The notes beneath the pieces were generated by a model. The model did not search any database, was not told the DNA's origin, and saw only the letters and a list, made by a program, of their open reading frames with translations. From Stercorarius parasiticus (Eukaryota; Chordata; Aves; Charadriiformes; Stercorariidae), in contig VWZL01000884.1 in assembly GCA_013396915.1 (NCBI GenBank), forward strand, positions 30,056 through 94,055: a DNA stretch of 64,000 nucleotides. Direction: 5' to 3'. The position numbers and the translations under genes were made by a program. How positions within the stretch are numbered: the stretch's first letter is position 1; each line of letters opens with the position of its first letter. Of the stretch, positions 30,901 through 42,928 are shown in pieces.

Positions 30901-33539
30901 CCGAATCACACGGTCACGTCATGGGTGAAAACCACTGGCCCTACTCCCACGGCCCAGCTGTGTGCTCGTGGCTCGCCAGACAGCAGTTTGAGGTGGAGGG
31001 TGCTGCCTTGTCTGAGCTGCTGAAGGAAATCCACGTGGGCCTATTATGTAAGCTCTTTCAGAAGCTATTTTTTGTTGGTATGTTGGAAAAAGTAAGAGCA
31101 CGTTAACGTAATTTCCCATTTATTTATCTGAAGTCCACTGACATCAATTGAAAGACATCCATTCAGCCGGTTCTTCTATAATGGCTTTTACTGTGTGCTC
31201 TTTTCTCTTTCCTTTCTCCATTTTATTTAGTTTTAGAATGGTTAAAAAGAACAATATCAGGGGAAAATGGAAGTCCTTGGCTGAAAAGAATTAATTAATA
31301 TTGTTATTCCTATTGCTATAGCAGAATTCAACTATTCTGTTGGTCTTGCAAGTGAAAGCAACAAACTGCAACCAAGGATGGTCTCCCTGACCATGCAACT
31401 GGCTTTATCGCCAAACTCAAGTGGGCAGAAAGGCATTTTCCATGCTTAAGTTTAATCTTCCAGTGTAAATGAAGTTGGCCTACATTGCTGATATACACCT
31501 ATATCAAACTCGTACTTGACTTTATGAATTGTTTATAGAATTCACACTATGAATTTTGCATAAAATAGTTGCAGAAGAATTGTGCTTGGACTACATTTGC
31601 TTTTCGATGAGTAAGGTGGTGAGCAAGACTGCCCAATATATTTCCTTTCTAAAATGCACAGTGTAAAAACAAGAATCTGTAACAATTATGGTCAAAACAC
31701 CATCAGGAGATAAATCTCAGGAAGCTTGAGCTGTAGGAACATTTATAAGGAGAAAACTTCAAAACAGGTGATAGAATAATAAAAAAATGTTATCTCTGGA
31801 TTAATCATTGCTCTTATTATGTCTCATTTTCCTTTAGTTCTTCCTACAAAAGAGCATGTAGCTGCTGACCGCTGTTTACATGTCCAGGTGATTTTTCGTT
31901 TGGTTTTGGGAAGCAGAATATACATGTTGCTTACTTGCTTCGATCTTTGACAGTCATTAATACAATTTTAATTTTCGGACTTCCTTGCTTATATTTAGAG
32001 TATTAACCCCAAAACATTCTTCTTCTCCAGGGAGGTGATTGTTCCTGACTTGATCTATTTAGAGTTAGAAAGAATAAAAAAGCCCTACAGGGTTGTGGCA
32101 AAGCACTCGAGATAAGTGTTTCCCCCCATGTATTACTTATTTATTAAAGCTGGTGGAGCATAACTAAAAGGGAGAAAAAAGACCAAAGAAATACAGAATA
32201 CAATGGTGTGCAGATTTTAATGGGAGATATGGCTGGAAGCAATTTCTAAATTATTAAATAAATCGATTTTATTCTTGCAGTCACCCTCCAAGGTGTATTT
32301 GTCAGCCTTATTATATTCATCTTCAGTGCTATTCAAAACCACTTACAGAGAAACATGTTTTTCCTGGCCGCAATTCTTCAGCCCTTCTAATTAAACACGA
32401 GATTTACATTATAGGTTCAGCATTCTTTCCTTTTCTTTCTTTTTTTTTCAGCCTTCACTTTTTTTTTCCTCCCTCAGTTCTCCCTATGTTTGGTTTGTAG
32501 GCCCAAAGACGAGTAGACGTCAGGCTGACAAACCTGGAGGTAGCCCTGTTCCCATTTAAAATGCAAGACCTATTGGCTACAAAAGAGTTTTAAGGTAATG
32601 TGTGTGGCGCAGTCCTGCTTTTTCTGCTCACAGGGCACAAAGCGTTAAACAGCATATTTATGACAGCGCGGCTGTAGATAAAAGGTTATTGCACAAAGAA
32701 AATTACTTAAAAAAAAAAAAAGAGTTGATTTATCATTTGAGTGATTCTGTGCTCTCTCACTCTCCCTCTGTGCAGACGCACACTACACAAAATCCATTTG
32801 CTCAGCTTTTCCCATGAGTAATCCAACCACAGTGGTTTGGAGCAAAAATCTGAAGAAGCAATTGAAAAAATTCCGGTATTGAAAGTTATTATTAAATGCC
32901 CATCGATAAACCAAATGCGCTGGCATGCTGAGAGTGGGAGAAGAAAATAGTAAAGTATTTATTTCCTAAAGAGCAACTTTACAGTCTCCAGCAATTAAAA
33001 ATGGATAAAGGCAGCTCATTCCTTCTTTCTCTCCCCCATCCCAAATTGTCAATAATGCCTGTGCTCAGCGCACTGAAGCGTGGAAGGAAATTGGGAGCAA
33101 TTTTTGCTGCTCCCTTTATGGAGGAGTGGGAAGATGCTCTGGTGAGGACGAACACTTCGGAGCAGTGGTACGGGGTGTAGCTTTTGTGGCTGTTCACTTG
33201 GCCGGTATCTCTGCTGGAGTACAGATTGGGAAAGGTCTGCGAAGAGATGCGTCTACAGGGCTCGGAGGTGAGGTCCTTCACAGCACACGCCTAGAGGTTG
33301 TGCTTTTAAACCGGGTCTCTTTGTATGTGCAAAAATGTCGCCAGCATTCAGCTGCTTTCTGTGTGGATTTACCACAGTGAGACGGAGCACAATGGTACTT
33401 AAAATAGATGACTACCTCTCCAGAAAAATATACGCCTGCTGTGTAGTGTTCTTCCAGCTGACTTTTTGCTCACTGTTTTCGCCAAGATATGTAATTTTTA
33501 TTATTACACATTGTACCCATAAATAATACGCAACTTGAG
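27963..33539. other. Unique non-coding sequence, no gene seen
   Basis: A long stretch with no assignable exon or repeat. Simple tracts: A16 at 29331-29346 and A12 near 32709-32720. The part from about 31.1 to 33 kb is AT-rich. Open frames of up to about 120 codons near 28.7-29.1 kb have no recognisable domain. Confidence 0.5.
29331..29346. repeat. A16 homopolymer
   Basis: Preceded by AATAAA at 29321-29326, but only four bases lie between the hexamer and the A run, too close for a normal processed poly(A) tail. Best called a simple repeat. Confidence 0.85.
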
Positions 33540-33690
33540 AAAGAATGAAAACATTCCTCAGCTCAATTAAAAAGCAGGTTATCTCAAGGCTAGAGCCGCT
33601 GCCAAGTACATAATGGCTGTTTCACTTTACTGCCGCAATCACTTCATTGCCAGAGCCAGGCTCATTACTTTGGGCCAGCATGCGTCTCAA
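33540..33690. promoter_or_regulatory. Candidate conserved non-coding block
   Basis: Unique sequence with a CTCAATTAAAAAGC motif, TACATAATGGCTGTTTC, and a CCGCAATCACTTCATTG run, with no repeat signature. The appearance suggests an enhancer-like element; purely inferential. Confidence 0.18.
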
Positions 33691-34429
33691 GGCTTCACTC
33701 TGAGCGGTGCAGAAGCTGAGGTGGCTGCCTCGTCTCAGGAACTGCTCTGGGGGACACCATGCCCCTCGCACACCTCCCCGCTTCATCTTTGCTGCAGGGG
33801 ACGGTAATTTACCGCTAACCTATGGGCAGCAAATTACAGCAAGCCTCGCTGCGCTGAGCAAGGTGCTTGGGAGTGGAGCGCATTCCCCACTTCTCGTTAT
33901 TCCCTCCCTGCTTCTTCCCTCTCCCGCAGCCCCCCAGCTCTGCGAGTTGACAGATGAGCCTGTGCTCACTGGTTTTCATCTGCTTGGAGGCGCGGTGTGA
34001 TGAACCTGGGAGTTCCTCTCCTCTTCTACTGTCCCTTGTCTTAAGTCACAGTCGAATCATCTGGCATGGGGGCACTGGGTGGGGGTGGCTGCAGGAACAG
34101 ACCCACATCACTCACCGACATACCATTTAAAACTTATTTACTTTGCAAGGTGGGCTTGTGGGTGGATAGTGTTTTTTTTATTCCAAGTTTTCCGTTCTAT
34201 CACACACAGATGCACGAAATGTGTGAATCAGGACCCCAGCCCCACTCCAGTCTAGACCAGCCCCCTGGACCCTGGGGGTGAATGCTCGCTCTGATAGAGG
34301 GACATGTTGAGTCCTTGGTGGCAGCTTGGCCCCTACACAGGGTGGTTCCACCTTGGGCAATAGTTGCTTCACCATGTCAGCCGTCCTCGTACGTACGTGC
34401 TCCTGCCCCAAGGAGACTGTTCTTTTAAC
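33691..34429. other. Unique non-coding sequence, no gene seen
   Basis: Moderately GC-rich sequence with no exon or repeat assigned. Open frames under 100 codons. Confidence 0.5.
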
Positions 34430-34660
34430 TATTTATTACTTTCTAAATTAGACTGTTGGCATAAGCTGCCAATGACTTTGCTAATTACATCGCCCCAGGC
34501 CAATCTCTTTGACTTACTCCTTACTAAGGCCAATTAGCGGTTGCCAGAGTGGTTTCTGTCACCCGCTGGCCTGCCGCCCCAAATGCGAGTTCAACGACAG
34601 TTATATAACAAAGTTTGCCTAATGCTTTGTTTTCTGGCTCATACTGAATTAATGCAGTCA
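34430..34660. promoter_or_regulatory. Candidate conserved non-coding block
   Basis: Contains TGACTTTGCTAATTACATCG, AAGGCCAATTAGCGG (homeodomain core ATTA), several CpG embedded in otherwise AT-rich sequence, and CTGAATTAATGCAG. It lacks repeat features. The mix of TAATTA cores and retained CpG is typical of vertebrate developmental enhancers, but no conservation data are available here. Confidence 0.22.
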
Positions 34661-34704
34661 GTTAGAGCTGGGCAGATGCGGCCAAGGTCTCATCTGGTGC
34701 TTTT

Positions 34705-34740
34705 GGGTAGGCTGTAGCCTACCCGATGGCTGTAGCCATC
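34705..34740. repeat. Two abutting short palindromes with a shared core
   Basis: GGGTAGGCT-GT-AGCCTACCC (34705-34724, 9-bp stem) is followed directly by GATGGCT-GT-AGCCATC (34725-34740, 7-bp stem). Both share the core GGCTGTAGCC, while the outer stem bases differ but remain complementary within each palindrome. Confidence 0.95.
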
Positions 34741-34981
34741 CCCATGGCCTTCTCAACAAAGGTCTCATCCATGGTATTGAAAGAGATGTCCAGAACCCAA
34801 CCTGGTCCACTTCTATCTTATCCTTCCCCTGACTTCTCTTGAAGAATACTTTGAAGATAACTTGAAAGTGAACACAGGACACCCTCCATCTGCTCTGTGC
34901 AGGAGTGCATGGAGATGCAACCACTTGTCCATGACCCATGAGGTCATGTCACACACATTGCTTCTTAACAGAGAAGCTGAT

Positions 34982-35005
34982 GGTTCTCCTGCTGGTTCTC
35001 CTGCC
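34982..35005. repeat. Tandem duplication, 2 x 12 bp
   Basis: GGTTCTCCTGCT (34982-34993) and GGTTCTCCTGCC (34994-35005) are adjacent with one difference. Confidence 0.95.
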
Positions 35006-36297
35006 TCCATGTAAGTCTGTACAGGGATAAGAAGATACATCAAAATCAGGCACTGGCATGGAGCAGGAGAGGGAAAAAATACGTGTTTTCACCCTCTTCT
35101 CGCAGTCCCTTAATAACACTGTGCTCCTGTTCAGAGGTGAAATGGCTGGTGGTGTTAACAGTGAACACATTCATCAGCCTCACTTTTCAGTGGGGTACTC
35201 CACCAGAAAGCTAGGGCAGCTATATGGGGTTGTTGCAGAGACAAGCAAGCCTTGTGTAACTCAAACTCAGTGAAGCGACTCTGCAGCCTGGATGGTAGGC
35301 TGAATGGTGCTGTTTTTTAACCTTGTTCTGTTTTTAAGCTTATTTAAATTAAGCCAATGCAAAGGCCTTTGTGGGCCAATTAGTCAAACATTGCCGTTGA
35401 TTTTAATCATGGAAATTATACAAGGCTGAAGCGTTTCTCCTTTGGTTTTCTCATCTGCACTCCACTGTGGAGTGTGATTGCACTGCTTATGTTTATCATA
35501 CCAGTGCCAGAGCTAGATATAAGCTAGCCCATCTGGGTGATGCTAGCAGGGTAGCAACAGCAGCACAAGCTTTGCCCAGGGTTTGCATCCTCACCGTAGT
35601 GCTATAGACCCAGGATTTGCTTCCGTTCTTATTTACCACCCAGCCGGGGAGAGAAAGTCATGGTCAAGACTGGGGAAGGAGGCAGCTGGTGATGATGCCC
35701 CTTTTGCCCAGAATACAGGGAAAAAGGATAAAGCTGGGACTAAGGAAGAGAGCTGACCTAGAGAAATATGTCTTTTGCCCGAGAGGGTGGCAATGGTGAA
35801 ACAAAGATAGTTTATTGAGGTTTTCAGGTGGTTGGGAACTAGGCATGATTTCAACAACTGCTTTGAGAGAACCAGCCCATAGAGCCCCATTGCACTCATG
35901 CCTCTGGACTGCAGTCTTTGCATATTACCAGATAGTTAGCTCTAAGGCTATATAGCCTAGTCTCGCCAGACCTTTCCCAATTGGAGCAACAAAATGGCTA
36001 CTTGGGATATATAATACATTCCATTCCTTCAGGACTGCAGTGTTGATAACTAGCCCCTGGAGATTCACTTCACCTTGTTACTTCATGCAGTTGTTTGTGT
36101 AGGCACCATTAAAGTCTTTGCACATGCCTTTGAAAATAATTTACAGTCAGCACTGTAGTGTTCACTAAATATTCCTGGTGCTAAATTCTTCACAGGGAAT
36201 CATTTGAACATGATGATATCCTTATCCACTTTCAAAGGCAAAATTGGAGATGTTTTAATGATAGCCACTCTCTATGCATTTTACGCATTTTGGCTGA
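35006..36297. other. Unique non-coding sequence, no gene seen
   Basis: No exon or repeat assigned. Open frames are under 100 codons and match nothing known to me. Confidence 0.5.
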
Positions 36298-36382
36298 GTT
36301 TTTCAAAGCATGTAGGTAATGAGGACATCCAATTCCCATTAATTTTAGAGGCACCTTAAAAGGCTTTATAAATCTCAGCCTT
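36298..36382. repeat. MITE-like palindromic repeat relic
   Basis: GAGTTTTTCAAAGCATGTAG (36296-36315) followed by AATTCCCATTAATTTTAGAG (36331-36350) and a closing GGCACCTTAAAAGGC recalls the old sauropsid element built as 'TTTTCAAA..CTAGG...CCCATTGACTTTCAATGGG...'. Diverged. Confidence 0.28.
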
Positions 36383-39300
36383 TATGCTCTAGCCAAGAAG
36401 AAGGAAAGATTGATTTCCATACTGAGAAAAATTTTAGCAAAGTACTGATAACGTGCTAGAATAATTTCCATGATGGCTCACAGAAAAATTAACCTCATTA
36501 TCTGCACCATGTATGAATTTCTCTTCTTAGTGGCTTACCTTGCATATCAAGGTAGTTGAAGGTTATGATTGATGGTGTGGTCAATGTCACATTAAGACTG
36601 AGACTGCTAAGTACTTATCTTTCCTTCAGCTATTCTCCTGGTCTCATGGAGTTGCTTAGATTGCTTTACGTAGCAATGTCACTTGGGTTGGACTAAAATT
36701 TGTCTAGGAAACAGCTTCCTATTTCTAGGGTTTCCAGATATCTTCTGTAGGAGCTGGGTTTTTTTTTTTGGCAAGATTTTTTCTGTTCAGATCAATTCAG
36801 CTTTGATTGCTTTTGAGCACTCTTTTTATGGTATCTTCTTCCCCTAGATTTTTCTTTCCTCTCCCTTTGATTGAGTGGAATTTGTGCTTACTTCTGTAAA
36901 TCTGTGATCCTTAAGCAGACTGGACACTTTATATAAATTTCTGTGATCTACAAACTTATATATAAGCTAATATATTTCAGCCCTTCGATTGCTCACAAGC
37001 TGTTTTCCAATAGATTTTACTTTAGGTTCATAATTTTGAATTTGAGCTGCTTTCATTGTACATAAGGGGTAAAATGATGTCTTTGCTAAAGCCAGTGATG
37101 TGGGAGAGGGAGACAGTGCCCTTAGTTCACATGCATGGATTTGTGTATAATGTGCGAATTTGTTCTTAATTCAGAAATTGCATGCTGTAAATTGCAGTTG
37201 ATGTACGTATCTGTATCTGTAGAAACATACAGATGTGGATATCCATCAGTGCAGCTCCCACCATTGCTGTCTCTCAGTACCTGTGGCTTCACCCCACAGA
37301 ACTCCCAGTCCTTTTTACCATACATCACCAGTTTCATGTGGGCGAACAGAGGCCCATGTGGTGCCACCTGGAGTGAGCAACACTTTTTACACGCACTCTA
37401 CAGTTTGGTAAATGAGGGGCTTAAACACACATCTCTTGACATACAATGGCTATGTCTAAGTGCTGGGACCCAGTAGTTCCTCCCAGCTTCTGGGTCTGGT
37501 TACACAGCGTGGCAATGTCCTGCCTGCTGACGTGAGATGGAGACTGGGTGTGGGGCAGCCCCTTCTGTGTCCTGATTTCTGTGTAATTGTAGCCCCTCCC
37601 TGCCACCTGCACCTGCCTCTTCACTGACCCAGAAGCCTTCTGAATGGGTCTTGATATAGAAAGAGCTACCATAGACAGTATATATAATGTACTTAACACC
37701 TGTATCTCTCAGTTGTGTGGGACTCAACTGACCCACCTTTAGCACCGGGTTTGTGCTGAGTGTCTGAGCTCCTGTTATTGCCAGATGTAGGCAGAATAGC
37801 TCTCCAGACTCCACTGACCAGATCGTGATAGAGGATAATATCAGATGATAAGCTGAACATCACATAGCCATGGCACATGCGCTTTTCTCATACCTATGTC
37901 ATAGATACCTCATGGCAGGGAAAAATAAACCCACCCCTAGAGACCATATTGTGCTTATTGCTGTGTAAATTAAATGACTACCCTTACAGTTCGGGAGACA
38001 AGCTATACGAACTCTGTAGCTTTATATGTGTTGCTGTACTGTGAGCAAACATGCACCTAAAGCAGAGCCATGGATCCAGCTCCTTCTGTGGAAGTTTACA
38101 TGGGAATGAAAATGTGAATTATGGGGCTCGGGTCAGTCCCTTATTATGTGGCTTGCTGAAAAATGTATTGATTTCTTACAGGCAAAGCTATTCCCATGAA
38201 TGCACAACACTAAATTCATCCTTGTTACATGCCCAATGAGTCAGTGAGTTATGCTTGGCCTGAGTTTGGTCCAGAATTTTTACGAGTATCAGAATTATAT
38301 AAAACTATAATTATTAAAGGCTTCCTTTTCTTAGAGCTGCAATATGTAATTGTCATGTAGGTTGCTGTGGTTTACACCTTTAGTTACATTGCCAAGGTAC
38401 TTAATGTTTAATAAAATCCTTTCATAACCCTTTATCATTAATACGTAACTTGAAAAGAGCTGGGACAACAGTCGTGGAATCTAAATGAAGCAGTAAGCTA
38501 GGCGCCTGTAGTCTCCCTCATTATCTATCTTTCAAAGTAGGCTAGAGCTAAAACAAACAGACTTCCTGGAAAGTATTATTAAGATATATAATACTAGTGC
38601 TACTGGAAGGAGCCCTGTGAAACAATCATATTGAGGTTAATTGTGTGGATAAAGATTTTTTTTTCCGAAAAAAGCACCAAACATTTTTTTGATAGAACAA
38701 AATGTCCATTGAAGTGTTTTTTTCCTTTTTATAAAGTTACTCCATATGCTTAATAAAGTTCCTTTATTGAGCAATTATCGCATTTTGTTCATTATGCATT
38801 GCACCTTCTCACATCCGATGAAGGAAACAGCAAACTCTTTCTCTGTCCTTGAAAACCAAAAATGTAAATAGTGGCATTATTCCCGAGGGAAGAGCTGTGT
38901 TAATTGTGGAGCACTGCGTTAGAAATCCTGGACATTGTATGTTCTCATTGTTTAGTTAGCGTGGGGTGGTTACTGTGGGATTTAAACCATATGTCGCTTG
39001 AATTCCAAAATTGGTCCTTTCAGTCAGCGGTGCTCTATCATTCAGTATTGATCACAGATAATATGCTTTGCAAATTAGGGGTGGTTACAGTGCCTTTGTC
39101 CGTAATAGGTGTTGTCATTCATGTAGAATAGCCTGAAAGTGAAGAACATTTTAAACAGGGTTAAAGCTTCTATAGTCATCATTAATGAATTTTCTAATGC
39201 TGTCTGGATTCCATAATCATGTGAAGATCAATAGCTATTACAGTATAATGTAAACAAACAGAGAATCCATTAGGAATGGAGGGGCTGAGCTGAAGCATTT

Positions 39301-42300
39301 TACTTCTTGCCTACAGTGGCACATTAGTTATTATCAGGGCAAAACTGAATAATCAAGTGTATAAAATATAGCCTGAATGAGATGGTGATTAGCGAAAGTG
39401 ACGTTATTGCTGAAAGAAGACAGTTTTAGTACCTTTTGTAAGTGAAATGAATTTGAACAAATTTAGCTGCAATAACAGGATCCCATTTAGGTATTGCTGT
39501 GGTACACAGGAATACTTATGAGCTGGATGTTTGAAAACAGTGAAATAACAAGATGGATTTGTTGTCTCACACCAACACTTAGACTGTGAGAGCGTGTAGA
39601 TGCTCTGCTGGGGTGGGACCTGCCACAGGCGCAGGAGAAACACAGAGGAAATGGTAGTTCTTGTCCCTGAAGGGCACAGTCTGAAATATAAAGCATAAGA
39701 ATAAGGAAGAGACAAGGAGGTGAAGGGATGACAGGAAGAGGGGCTGCTGTTGAGCTTCTTTCAGCATATTTTAGCACAGTCTGGCTAGCTGTGAATCTCT
39801 CATCCAGCTGGCGATAGCAGCCTCCCCTCAAGTCCATCGCTGAGTTGTGTCATTGTAAGCATTCGTTGTTACGTGTCTGAATGTTGAACCCAGATGCCAA
39901 CAAAACAAAATCTGCTACTATTTGCCCTGATAAAGTGCATTTCTGGGATACTGCTTCGTGCATGCAATTTCTTCAGTGATTCATTAGCTTGATTGTAATG
40001 ACAAACTCAGAGGTATCTATTGTCCTTATTTGTAAGGAGCTGTGTATTTCTTATCACTGTTGCGTGTTATTTAGTGCAGCTCTCCTTAGCAGATAAGAGG
40101 AGAGATCAGACCTGGGAACTCTGCAGTGCTTTGCAGGACATGTACAAGGCTGTGACAGTATATTTGTACAGACGGTGTCTAAATGCCTAAGACTGAAATG
40201 TGTTTCACACTCTACCTGCCATCCTTCAGTGGGGAATGCCACCTGGAATATCTGCCATGCTGCAGAAACTGCTCCATCCCAGGCCTTTACCAGCACTCAC
40301 CACTCAATATCACTGCTTAAACAACTCACTGCACCAGAAAAAAAAGTATTTTTATCTCATCTGGTGAAAGATCATCTGTTTTTCTGACTCCCAGGTGCAA
40401 TGGGCAAACTCTGTATTTCCCTGTCCGTTTTATCTATGGTACAAGAGAAAGGAGAGTTGCTCGAGCATTGGGTGCAACACAGACCAGTTATTGTTTCATG
40501 GTTGGTTGACTTTTTAATGGGGACCGTGGTGTGACACCAGAGGATCCACATAGGAGAGAAGCCTTGCCTGCAGTATGGTTTCTCAGGGAGCTGTCGTAGT
40601 GCAAACCCCAGTGCGAATTTGTGATTTGGACTTTCATAAAGCTACATGCCCCTTTAGATTCCCTGGAATCTGGTAAGAGCTGACCTCACTCAGCAGATGT
40701 TCCTTTTGCAGTGTCATTAATGTCTCTACCAAGCCACCTATTTTCATGAAATTTCCAGGAATTTTGAGACTGCCCTTCCTCTGTGATGTTTGAAACAGCT
40801 TGGAGGCAGGCCATATGGGATTAACAAACACAGCAATTGCATCTCCATGAGAACCTGGGGAAGAGAGATGGGACATGAGACTTCCATCTCAAAGAAGTTT
40901 CCACTCCATAACACACCACGGCTGAAATACAACACAGCATGTCACTCACATGAATATGAGGGTGCATTACCCAGAAAAACAAGGGCTATGTTTTCTCTTA
41001 AATTTCTCCTCAGCAATGTTTCTCATGGTGCTCCAACAAGGGGGAATTGTGCTCAGCCCAGATGGGCAGCTGACACTACGGCCACCAGGTCTACTTCAGT
41101 GCAGATTTGGACAGGGCAGTGCAGCACAAGGCATGTAAGTCCAGAGCTCCCACTCTTGATCCTGGCGGTGGACCTGTGTGGCTGGCAGCAAAAGCAAGGG
41201 GAATGAATTCAGGCAAAACCTTGGCATGGAAAAAGTCATGAGGGTTGCTGGCGAGCTTTCAAAGACACATAAAGCACCTGGGAACTGAGGGGGAGATTAA
41301 AAGAAAAGTATTTAGACACCTTAGTACAGCTTAGGTGGATTTGAAGCCGGTAAACTCTTAAAAACAACATCAAAACCACCATGCATATCTGAATGACCTA
41401 ATGTCTAAGAAGCCACAGGACATATGGATTTTACCCAGGAAGTTTTTGTGGTTACCTGGACTTGTGCTGTCACACACAATCACAGCATATTGCCACCTTG
41501 ACTGTACTGAGCATTTATCCAGCCAGGCCTTCCTCATTTACCAGCACCTATGCATTCGAGGAGCCCAATCAGTTAGGAACATTTACTGGGGAGCCTTCTC
41601 TGTCCTGTCTGCGAAGTTGAGATCCCCTACACTCTACCAGTCATGTCGATGCTTCCATTTCTGCAGCAAGGCACAGAAGACCATTTGGCTTAATCTTTCC
41701 TGCTCTAACAGTTTGCTATTTGTGGCATTTTCTCAGATTACATACTCCGTGTAGCTGACAGTAGATTGTGATTTTCAGCAAGTGGAATGCAAGGCAATGA
41801 CACACATCCCTGGCAGTCTGGTAACACATCCACAGTGGGCTATTCCCACAGCCCTGAAAGGTCAAGCCTGTGAGAGCAAATGGCCTGGAGAGGCTGCCTC
41901 CACCACAGTTGTCCCTGGGTTCACTGTCCAGTTTCTCAAAGTATTACTTCATTTTTGTCCAAGTGGAGATTTGCAGGACTAAATCCAAAGAGCTGATCTC
42001 AAGCCTGAATTTTCTTTTTCTGAGCATCAGAAATAGCCCTGCTGAAATTACCCGGGTTTAAAACTCAGCAGAGAGGAAAAAAAGGGCCAACGCATTATGT
42101 TATTTTCTGCTATTTTTGATTGCTGAGATCTTTCTGGAGCTTTCAAATTTTGTGCAACTATCGTGCGTCTTGGAAAATTTTGCTGTCAGTCTAAGTTGTC
42201 TTGCGTTTGCTGTAAGCTCCCGAGGCTAATTGCTGCATAGTGGTATGCTTAGTCCTCAGCTATCCATGTCTCTGGGCTGCAGACTGAGCACACGTGGGTG

Positions 42301-42396
42301 CAGATCCACCATGACTGACTCTGAACTGGTTTGTCCTTCTTGGCTTATTCTTTCAGACACAGCACTGGGAGAGCAAGGCTGTATCATTTCCTGGAC
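36383..42396. other. Unique non-coding sequence, no gene seen
   Basis: Six kilobases without an assignable exon or repeat. The segment at about 38.37-39.30 kb is notable as a candidate conserved block and is listed separately. The open frame of 138 codons at 40790-41206 has no recognisable domain. Confidence 0.5.
38370..39300. promoter_or_regulatory. Candidate conserved non-coding block
   Basis: AT-rich unique sequence with many homeodomain- and POU-like cores, for example TTTATTGAGCAATTATCG (about 38762-38779), TTCATTATGCATTGCACC (about 38788-38805), ATGCTTTGCAAATTAGG (39063-39079, octamer-like ATGC..AAAT) and CATTAATGAATTTTCTAATG (about 39180-39199). No repeat signature. Inference from appearance only. 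Confidence 0.2.
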
Positions 42397-42928
42397 CACA
42401 GAATCACAGAATCACAGAATGGTAGGGTTGGAAGGGACCTCTGGAGATCATCTAGTCCAACCCCCCTGCCAGAGCAGGGTCACCTAGAGCAGGTTGCACA
42501 GGAGCACGTCCAGGTGGATTTGGAATGTCTCCTGAGATGGAGACTCCACCACCTCTCTGGGCAGCCTGTTCCAGTGCTCTGGCACCCTCAAAGTCAAGAA
42601 GTTCCTCCTCATGTTGAGATGGAACTTCCCATGTTCAGGTTTGTGCCCATTACCTCTTGTCGTGTCGCTGAGCACCACTGAAAAGAGCCTGACCCCATCC
42701 TCCTGACACCCACCCTTTAAGTATTTATAAGCGTTGATAAGATCCTCCCTCAGTTGTCTTTTTTTCCAGACTGAAGAGACCCAAATCCCTCAGCCTTTCT
42801 TCATAAGAGAGATATTCCAGTCCCCTAATCTTCTTTGTAGCCCTTTGCTGTACCCTCTCCGGCAGTTCCCTGTCCTTCTTTAACTGGGGAGCCCAGAACT
42901 GGACACAATACTCCAGGTGCGGCAAGGA
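42397..42928 (-). mobile_element. CR1 LINE, minus strand, 5'-truncated
   Basis: About 530 bp. It opens on the plus strand with three copies of CACAGAAT (42397-42420), the complement of the tail octamer. The minus strand encodes [20 protein letters not shown] (about 42925-42866) and the following [17 protein letters not shown], then is frameshifted near 42755 (a KKTTEGG segment replaces the usual KRRLRGDLI) before the C-terminal [11 protein letters not shown] block. UTR and tail closely match the CR1 at 6.1 kb, so the two are the same subfamily; this copy extends further 5'. Confidence 0.96.
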
